A stretch of 11,185 nt of DNA from an uncultured Actinomycetes bacterium. Lineage in GTDB: Bacteria > Actinomycetota > Actinomycetes > Nanopelagicales > Nanopelagicaceae. Below, piece after piece: positions 6,952 through 11,185 of the stretch (positions are counted from its first letter, which is position 1; every line of letters starts with the position of its first letter). The position numbers were made by a program, and so were the translations under genes. The stretch covers positions 1-11,185 of the forward strand of contig CAIXPV010000128.1 of the NCBI GenBank assembly GCA_903921405.1. The letters run 5' to 3'. The notes under the pieces are model-generated. The model searched no databases, was not told the DNA's origin, and saw nothing but the letters and a program-made list of their open reading frames with translations.

Positions 6952-8485
6952 AACAATCACGTTATCGACCTCCGGCGTCACTTTCAATGATGTAATTTCC
7001 GTTGCTAGATACGGCGCACAAGTAGAGCTATCACAGAGCGCAATCGATGCAATGAATACATCCAGGAAATTTATTGAAGGCTATGCCGCTGGTGGAGTTC
7101 CGGTCTATGGTGTTTCAACTGGCTTTGGTGCATTGGCTAACCGACACATTGACGTAGAAGATCGAGTTCAGTTACAGAAATCTTTAATCAGGTCTCATGC
7201 CGCAGGTGTAGGTCCAGCAATTGAGCGTGAAGTAGTGCGGGCATTGATGTTTTTGCGCCTGCGCACAATGGCATCTGGACGCACTGGTGTGCGTGTAGCG
7301 CTGGCACAGGCTTATGTTGAATTCCTCAATAAGGGCATTACTCCGGTTGTTCCAGAGTTTGGTTCACTCGGTTGCAGTGGTGACTTAGCTCCGCTGTCGC
7401 ACTGCGCACTTGCACTGATGGGTGAAGGTCGAGTCCATGATGCGAATGGGATTGAAATGCCAACGATGCAAGCATTAGATGCCGCTGGAATTTCAGCAAT
7501 TGAGTTAGAGGCTAAAGAGGGTCTTGCTTTAATTAACGGCACCGATGGAATGCTCGGTATGTTGATTATGGCCTGTGCTGATCTAGAACACTTATGCGCA
7601 GTTGCCGACATTACAACAGCGATGAGCATTGAAGGTCTACTCGGTACTGATCGTGTCTTTGCCCCAGATCTTCATGCACCATTGCGCCCACAGATTGGTC
7701 AAGCAGTAAGTGCTGCAAATATCTATGCAATGCTTCAGAGCTCAGGCATCGTTGCTTCACACTTAGAAAATGATTCACGCGTGCAAGATGCGTACTCTTT
7801 GCGCTGTGCCCCGCAAGTCAATGGCGCAGTCCGCGACACAATTACGCACGCCTCAACTATTGCCGCTCGTGAATTAGCCAGCTCGATCGACAATCCTGTT
7901 GTAATGCCCGATGGTCGCGTTGAATCAAATGGAAACTTTCATGGAGCACCAGTTGGTTATGTTCTAGATTTTCTAGCAATCGCCGCAACTGATTTAGGAT
8001 CAATGGCTGAGCGCCGAACAGATCGTGCCTTAGATCAACACCGATCAGCTGGCCTGCCACCATTCCTAGCCCACGATCCTGGCGTTGATTCAGGGTTAAT
8101 GATCGCGCAGTACACACAGGCCGGATTAGTCAGTGAAAACAAACGTTTATCTACGCCAGCAAGTGTTGATTCGATTCCATCATCTGCCATGCAAGAAGAT
8201 CATGTCTCTATGGGCTGGTCGGCTGCACGCAAACTTCGTAAGGTAGTTGAGAATTTAGCCCGTATTCTGGCGATTGAATTAGTGACCTCTGCTCGAGCAA
8301 TTGAGTTTCGCCAAGGGTTGACACCTTCACCAGCAACTGCGCGTGTTATTGCTGAACTTCGCAAAACAGTGCCAGGAGTTGGCCCAGATCGCTTTTTATC
8401 ACCCGAACTTGAGGCTGCGACAACATTGATTAACTCAGGTGCGGTTCTTTCGGCAGCTAAAGAAGTAGTTACAACACTTATCTAG
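6932..8485 (+). CDS. hutH: Histidine ammonia-lyase
   Basis: This 517-residue cytoplasmic enzyme removes ammonia from L-histidine to give urocanate, the entry step of the pathway. It belongs to the MIO-containing aromatic amino acid lyases. Active-site positions are present: Y59 (VYGVSTGFG), H89 (IRSHAAGVG), N202 (ALINGTDG), Y288 and R291 (YSLRCAPQ), and E422 (MQEDHVSMG). The MIO prosthetic group should form from C148-S149-G150 in GSLGCSGDLAP; most studied enzymes have Ala-Ser-Gly. The ATG lies 20 bases inside hutI, in another frame, with a weak AGGT eight bases upstream. No other ATG or GTG start is available near the family's normal N-terminus. The gene ends tail to tail with hutG. Function as histidase rather than phenylalanine or tyrosine lyase is supported by the hut context and by H89/E422. 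Confidence 0.97.
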   Translation: MASSSSKTITLSTSGVTFNDVISVARYGAQVELSQSAIDAMNTSRKFIEGYAAGGVPVYGVSTGFGALANRHIDVEDRVQLQKSLIRSHAAGVGPAIEREVVRALMFLRLRTMASGRTGVRVALAQAYVEFLNKGITPVVPEFGSLGCSGDLAPLSHCALALMGEGRVHDANGIEMPTMQALDAAGISAIELEAKEGLALINGTDGMLGMLIMACADLEHLCAVADITTAMSIEGLLGTDRVFAPDLHAPLRPQIGQAVSAANIYAMLQSSGIVASHLENDSRVQDAYSLRCAPQVNGAVRDTITHASTIAARELASSIDNPVVMPDGRVESNGNFHGAPVGYVLDFLAIAATDLGSMAERRTDRALDQHRSAGLPPFLAHDPGVDSGLMIAQYTQAGLVSENKRLSTPASVDSIPSSAMQEDHVSMGWSAARKLRKVVENLARILAIELVTSARAIEFRQGLTPSPATARVIAELRKTVPGVGPDRFLSPELEAATTLINSGAVLSAAKEVVTTLI

Positions 8486-9371
8486 ACGCTAAACCAGCCG
8501 CGGCCTCTAAAACCAATAAGGCGGCCAGGCGAATTGTGCGCTGATCTGCCGAATCAATTGAGGCATCAATCTCAGTTATATCGATAGCACGCACCCGTTC
8601 ATCGGCTGCAAGTAAGAATGCACCTTGTCGTAGTTCATCAGCAGATATTCCACCTGGCATCGCCGCTGGGCATGCTGGCACAACGCTGCGATCACAAACA
8701 TCAACGTCTAAATCAACATAGATTTCGCGTCCGCCAGCACCTGCAATGTCGAGGGCCTGCTTAACAACATCGGCTATTGAACGTGTGCGAAGTTCACATC
8801 GTGGAATTATGGTAATTCCATTTTCTTTAGCCCGTGCACTGTATTCAGCGCTATTTGCAAAGTCAGCGATACCAATCTGCACAATGCTTTTGCCAGGTAA
8901 TCCAGCTTGAATGAGTTCCCATACAGGTGATCCATTGCTGTGACCATCACGTAAATCATGGTGTGCATCAAAGGTAATCAAGCCAACGTTTGACAAATCT
9001 GGCCACAAACTAGATGCCACAGAGTATGTAATGGAGTTATCTCCGCCCAGGGCAACTACCAATTTATGCTGCTCTAGTAGGCCCTTAACCGCAGTTTTTA
9101 CGCGCCCGCGACCTTCCTCGCCGTCAGGGGATTGCACATCACCCAAATCAATAAAGGATGTACCCGCTAAGTCGATGTCGGCTGAAGTTGAAAATGTCGA
9201 GTATCGGGCTAGTGCTTCTCTAATTGCGGCGGGGGTTAAGTGCGCGTTGTTGAGTGAAATCGAGCTTTCATGTGCCGGAACGCCAATCAAAGCGAAATCA
9301 GCATCACTTGTCTTTTGCGAAAACAAAGTATTGGCACGAGCCCACTGAGGATCATGGGGCAGTGAAGACAT
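8478..9371 (-). CDS. hutG: Formimidoylglutamase, arginase/agmatinase superfamily
   Basis: This ureohydrolase probably hydrolyses N-formimino-L-glutamate to glutamate and formamide, completing the histidine pathway whose other three genes lie opposite. Numbering is from the longer GTG start at 9395. Metal-site motifs are D143-A-H145-H-D147, D230-V-D232 and the ITEID segment. The first metal-ligand motif, normally GGDHS, reads GGDNS with N120. The strand-specific block DVDVCDRSVVPACPA differs from the usual GLDP form of agmatinases. I prefer ATG 9371 (residue 9): family similarity seems to begin there (MSSLPHDPQWARAN), and a TACGAT -10-like box lies six bases upstream, whereas GTG 9395 lacks a good Shine-Dalgarno. 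The 3' end overlaps hutH by eight bases. The gamma-glutamyltransferase-like gene upstream ends 15 nt before 9395, so co-transcription is possible. Agmatinase activity is the main alternative. Confidence 0.88.
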   Translation of the reverse strand: MSSLPHDPQWARANTLFSQKTSDADFALIGVPAHESSISLNNAHLTPAAIREALARYSTFSTSADIDLAGTSFIDLGDVQSPDGEEGRGRVKTAVKGLLEQHKLVVALGGDNSITYSVASSLWPDLSNVGLITFDAHHDLRDGHSNGSPVWELIQAGLPGKSIVQIGIADFANSAEYSARAKENGITIIPRCELRTRSIADVVKQALDIAGAGGREIYVDLDVDVCDRSVVPACPAAMPGGISADELRQGAFLLAADERVRAIDITEIDASIDSADQRTIRLAALLVLEAAAGLASR

Positions 9372-9383
9372 GCCCTTATCGTA
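9372..9383 (-). promoter_or_regulatory. Possible leaderless -10 box for hutG
   Basis: Read on the minus strand, TACGAT (plus coordinates 9378-9383) is a good TANNNT actinobacterial -10 box. It is followed by six bases (AAGGGC) and then the ATG at 9371. This spacing would place the transcription start at or near the ATG. No convincing -35 element is visible (best 17-bp-spaced candidate TAGAAC). The AAGGG just before the ATG is too close to serve as a normal Shine-Dalgarno. Confidence 0.4.
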
Positions 9384-9410
9384 GAGGTTGTTCACGCTTT
9401 GTTCTATTAC

Positions 9411-11009
9411 CTAAATTCCCGCTGCAAGGCCATCACAACGAGGATCTGAACCAAAGGCATACGTCCCATTGTCTAGAACTTCTAGCATTTGTACGGAAGA
9501 ACCATGTGCCCAAGCACCAATTATTTGTACATCATGGCCCTTTGATCTAAGTGCATCTATCACCGGCGTCGGTACTCGCTCTTCTATTTCAAGTACACCA
9601 TCACCTAACTCTTCAAGGGAGCTTTGGCCGGGGATACTTAAGTGCTGCCAGCGCGGTGCTTCAATGGCCTCCTGCACATTCATCTTCAGATCAATCACGT
9701 TAAGAATCAACTGCAAGTTAGTTTGAACTTGGATATTTGCCCCAGGCGTCCCACCCACTAAATAGAGTGAACCGTCTGCACGTGTAGCCGTCCACGCATT
9801 CAAAGTGTGCGCAGGACGCTTTCCTGGTGCGATGATATTTGGAGATTGAGGGTGAAGTGAAAAACCAGTAAGGCGGTTATTGAGCACGATTCCAGTACCA
9901 GGGATGACCCATGAACTTCCAAAACCATGAAAGACCGATTGAATCCAAGAAACCGCGTTGCCTTCATTATCTACAACTAAGAAATACGTTGTATCGCTGC
10001 CTTCTTGGGACTTAGTACGGTCATTATTAGCTTTATTGAGCTCTATTTGTGGGCTTCTTGCATCTATATTTTCCTTTGACAAGATTTTCTCAACATTAAC
10101 TTCTAAAAACTCGGGATCTGCAAGCGTGAGATTTCTATCAGCAAAGCCAATTTTCTTTGACTCTACGCCAACGTGAATGCGATCGGCCTCATCAAGTGAT
10201 GAGATATCAAAGCGTTCGCACAGAAGTAACTCTTCTAACAAAATCATTCCCTGGCTTGGTGGTGGTTGACCAAAAACAGTTGCTCCACGGTATTTCACAG
10301 CAAGAGGATTAAGCACTCGAGTTGTGTGCGAATTCAAATCTTCGGAGTTAAACCAGTGATCAGATCTAGCTATAAGTTTATTCGCAATATCGCCTTGATA
10401 AAAAGCGCTGCGGCCTTGTTCTGCAATTAGTCGAAGAGATTGGGCAAGATCTTTTTGAATAACTATCTCTCCAACTTTTACCGCTGGATCTATTCCCATT
10501 GCTTTAAAAATTTCGGTATCTGGCGCAATGGCTAAATGCCCAGCGATACGCTTTACAAACCCGGGTGTTGCAGCAAAACCATTCTCCGCATACTCAATCG
10601 CTGGAGCCAACAACTGTTGCATTGACAGTTTTCCATAACGCTCATGTGCCGCAAACCATGTTGAAACCAACCCGGGAACCGTCGCCGATTTGTATCCATG
10701 CAAAGGTATTCCATCGGCATAGGCCGAAGGTGTTGCTGCATGTGGTGCTTCACCGCTTCCATTAAAAGCTAGATTTTCTTTTGTGCCCGCATGGTGCGTG
10801 ATTAAAAAAGCATCACCGCCAAGATGCGATGCACCTGGTTCTACGACGCTTATAACTGCGCTCAGCGCGATGCCTGCATCAATAAATGAGCCACCTTGTT
10901 TTAGAATTGATATCGCTGCACTCACTGCTAATGGCTGACTGGCTGCTGCGCCACCACCACTGGAATAAACGACTTCTCGGCTCGTGTGCATTCGCGAACT
11001 CTTGCCCAT
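9411..11009 (-). CDS. Gamma-glutamyltransferase family protein (cytosolic, GGT-like)
   Basis: This 532-residue N-terminal nucleophile hydrolase should cleave or transfer gamma-glutamyl groups, or hydrolyse a related amide. The conserved large-subunit start (SSGGGAAASQPLAVSAAISI), GG-D-AF segment and ATVPGLVSTW are visible. The autocleavage site is D339|T340-T341-Y, so T340 should become the nucleophile of a 193-residue small subunit. Small-subunit motifs include LNNRLTGFSL, PGKRPAHT and GGTPGA, the last matching the glycine-rich oxyanion region. There is no signal peptide or lipobox, unlike secreted Escherichia coli Ggt. The DTTYFLVVD version with no extended lid loop resembles YwrD-like or HpxW-like subgroups, so hydrolase activity on a small cytosolic substrate is as likely as glutathione breakdown. 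It lies directly upstream of hutG and divergent from rnpB. M7 (ATG at 10991) is an alternative start, and neither start has a clear Shine-Dalgarno. Confidence 0.88.
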   Translation of the reverse strand: MGKSSRMHTSREVVYSSGGGAAASQPLAVSAAISILKQGGSFIDAGIALSAVISVVEPGASHLGGDAFLITHHAGTKENLAFNGSGEAPHAATPSAYADGIPLHGYKSATVPGLVSTWFAAHERYGKLSMQQLLAPAIEYAENGFAATPGFVKRIAGHLAIAPDTEIFKAMGIDPAVKVGEIVIQKDLAQSLRLIAEQGRSAFYQGDIANKLIARSDHWFNSEDLNSHTTRVLNPLAVKYRGATVFGQPPPSQGMILLEELLLCERFDISSLDEADRIHVGVESKKIGFADRNLTLADPEFLEVNVEKILSKENIDARSPQIELNKANNDRTKSQEGSDTTYFLVVDNEGNAVSWIQSVFHGFGSSWVIPGTGIVLNNRLTGFSLHPQSPNIIAPGKRPAHTLNAWTATRADGSLYLVGGTPGANIQVQTNLQLILNVIDLKMNVQEAIEAPRWQHLSIPGQSSLEELGDGVLEIEERVPTPVIDALRSKGHDVQIIGAWAHGSSVQMLEVLDNGTYAFGSDPRCDGLAAGI

Positions 11010-11020
11010 ATTTAAAGGGA

Positions 11021-11050
11021 TTACAAGAACATATGAATTACCCGTATCCT
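11021..11050 (+). promoter_or_regulatory. Putative rnpB promoter
   Basis: TTACAA (11021-11026) and TATCCT (11045-11050) are separated by 18 bp and precede the RNase P RNA by about 7-10 bases. TATCCT fits the TANNNT -10 pattern and TTACAA matches TTGACA at four of six positions. A second TANNNT (TAACCT, 11051-11056) lacks a good -35. The element sits in the roughly 50-bp gap shared with the divergent gamma-glutamyltransferase-like gene. Confidence 0.5.
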
Positions 11051-11057
11051 TAACCTA

Positions 11058-11185
11058 AGAAGAGTCGCCCGGATCACCGCGTTGCCGCAAGGTACCGAGG
11101 AAAGTCCGGACTCCAAAGAGCAAAGTGGTGGGTAACGCCCACCCGGAGCAATCCGCGGGATTAGTGCAACAGAAAGCAAACCGCC
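11058..11185 (+). ncRNA. rnpB: RNase P RNA, 5' portion (truncated by window end)
   Basis: This is the 5' part of the catalytic RNA that trims tRNA 5' leaders. The universally conserved block GAGGAAAGTCCGGACTCC at 11097-11114 contains the 5' strand of helix P4, and the second conserved block ACAGAAAGCAAACCGCC ends the window. Between them are expected helices: a P8-like hairpin with GGTGGG (11127-11132) pairing with CCCACC (11138-11143), and a P9-like hairpin CGGA-GCAA-TCCG (11144-11155) capped by a GNRA tetraloop. Upstream, a short P3-like hairpin pairs ACCGCG (11076-11081) with CGC and GGT (11086-11093), with an AA bulge. These features suggest a type A bacterial RNA. The exact 5' end is estimated from the promoter-like box; the 3' two thirds lie beyond the window. 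Confidence 0.93.

Noticed and set aside
8481..8503. TCTAGA and nearby GCCGCGGC palindromes as a bidirectional terminator
   Set aside because: They are short self-complementary words without loops or U-tracts and lie within coding sequence.
9254..9550. Plus-strand open frame crossing the gap between the GGT-like gene and hutG
   Set aside because: It is antisense to two well-supported minus-strand genes and shows no domain-like composition.
1..11185. CRISPR arrays, insertion sequences, tRNAs, phage genes or defence systems
   Set aside because: No regularly spaced repeats, transposase motifs, terminal inverted repeats or cloverleaf-like stretches were seen; coding genes fill nearly the whole window.

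Overview
The window is a compact, gene-dense stretch with eight complete protein genes, one gene cut by the left edge, and one RNA gene cut by the right edge. By eye the base composition is below 50% GC. Several traits suggest a streamlined actinobacterium, possibly a freshwater acI/Nanopelagicales type: an oligopeptide-type permease with a cysteine-bearing outer loop, a histidase with a Cys-Ser-Gly prosthetic triad, an actinobacterial-looking formimidoylglutamase, and start codons preceded by TANNNT boxes instead of Shine-Dalgarno sequences. This placement is inference from gene style, not from a phylogenetic marker.

Left part (1-3444), plus strand: a peptide-type ABC importer. It holds the C-terminal end of an extracytoplasmic substrate-binding protein, a long hairpin, a DppB-type permease and two ATPases (DppD and DppF types). 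The last three genes are joined by one-base stop/start overlaps. No DppC-type permease lies between these genes, so if there is one it must be upstream of the window or elsewhere. A small MOSC-domain protein gene (3451-4077) follows only 6 nt after the second ATPase.

Middle part (4117-8485), plus strand: a histidine-degradation operon in the order hutU-hutI-hutH (urocanate hydratase, imidazolonepropionase, histidine ammonia-lyase). It appears to start from a leaderless promoter just upstream of hutU. The fourth step, formimidoylglutamase (hutG), is on the minus strand and meets hutH tail to tail with an 8-bp overlap. Together the four enzymes convert histidine to glutamate, with ammonia and formamide released. 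No hut regulator or histidine permease gene is visible.

Right part (8478-11185): hutG is preceded on the minus strand by a gamma-glutamyltransferase-like Ntn hydrolase without a signal peptide, so the two may share a transcript. Divergent from it is the 5' part of rnpB, the RNase P RNA, running off the right edge.

The likely theme is use of peptides and amino acids as carbon and nitrogen sources: peptide import, histidine breakdown to glutamate, and gamma-glutamyl bond hydrolysis. I found no mobile element, CRISPR array, tRNA, defence system or clearly novel system. The notable points are active-site variants, gene overlaps and promoter architecture.
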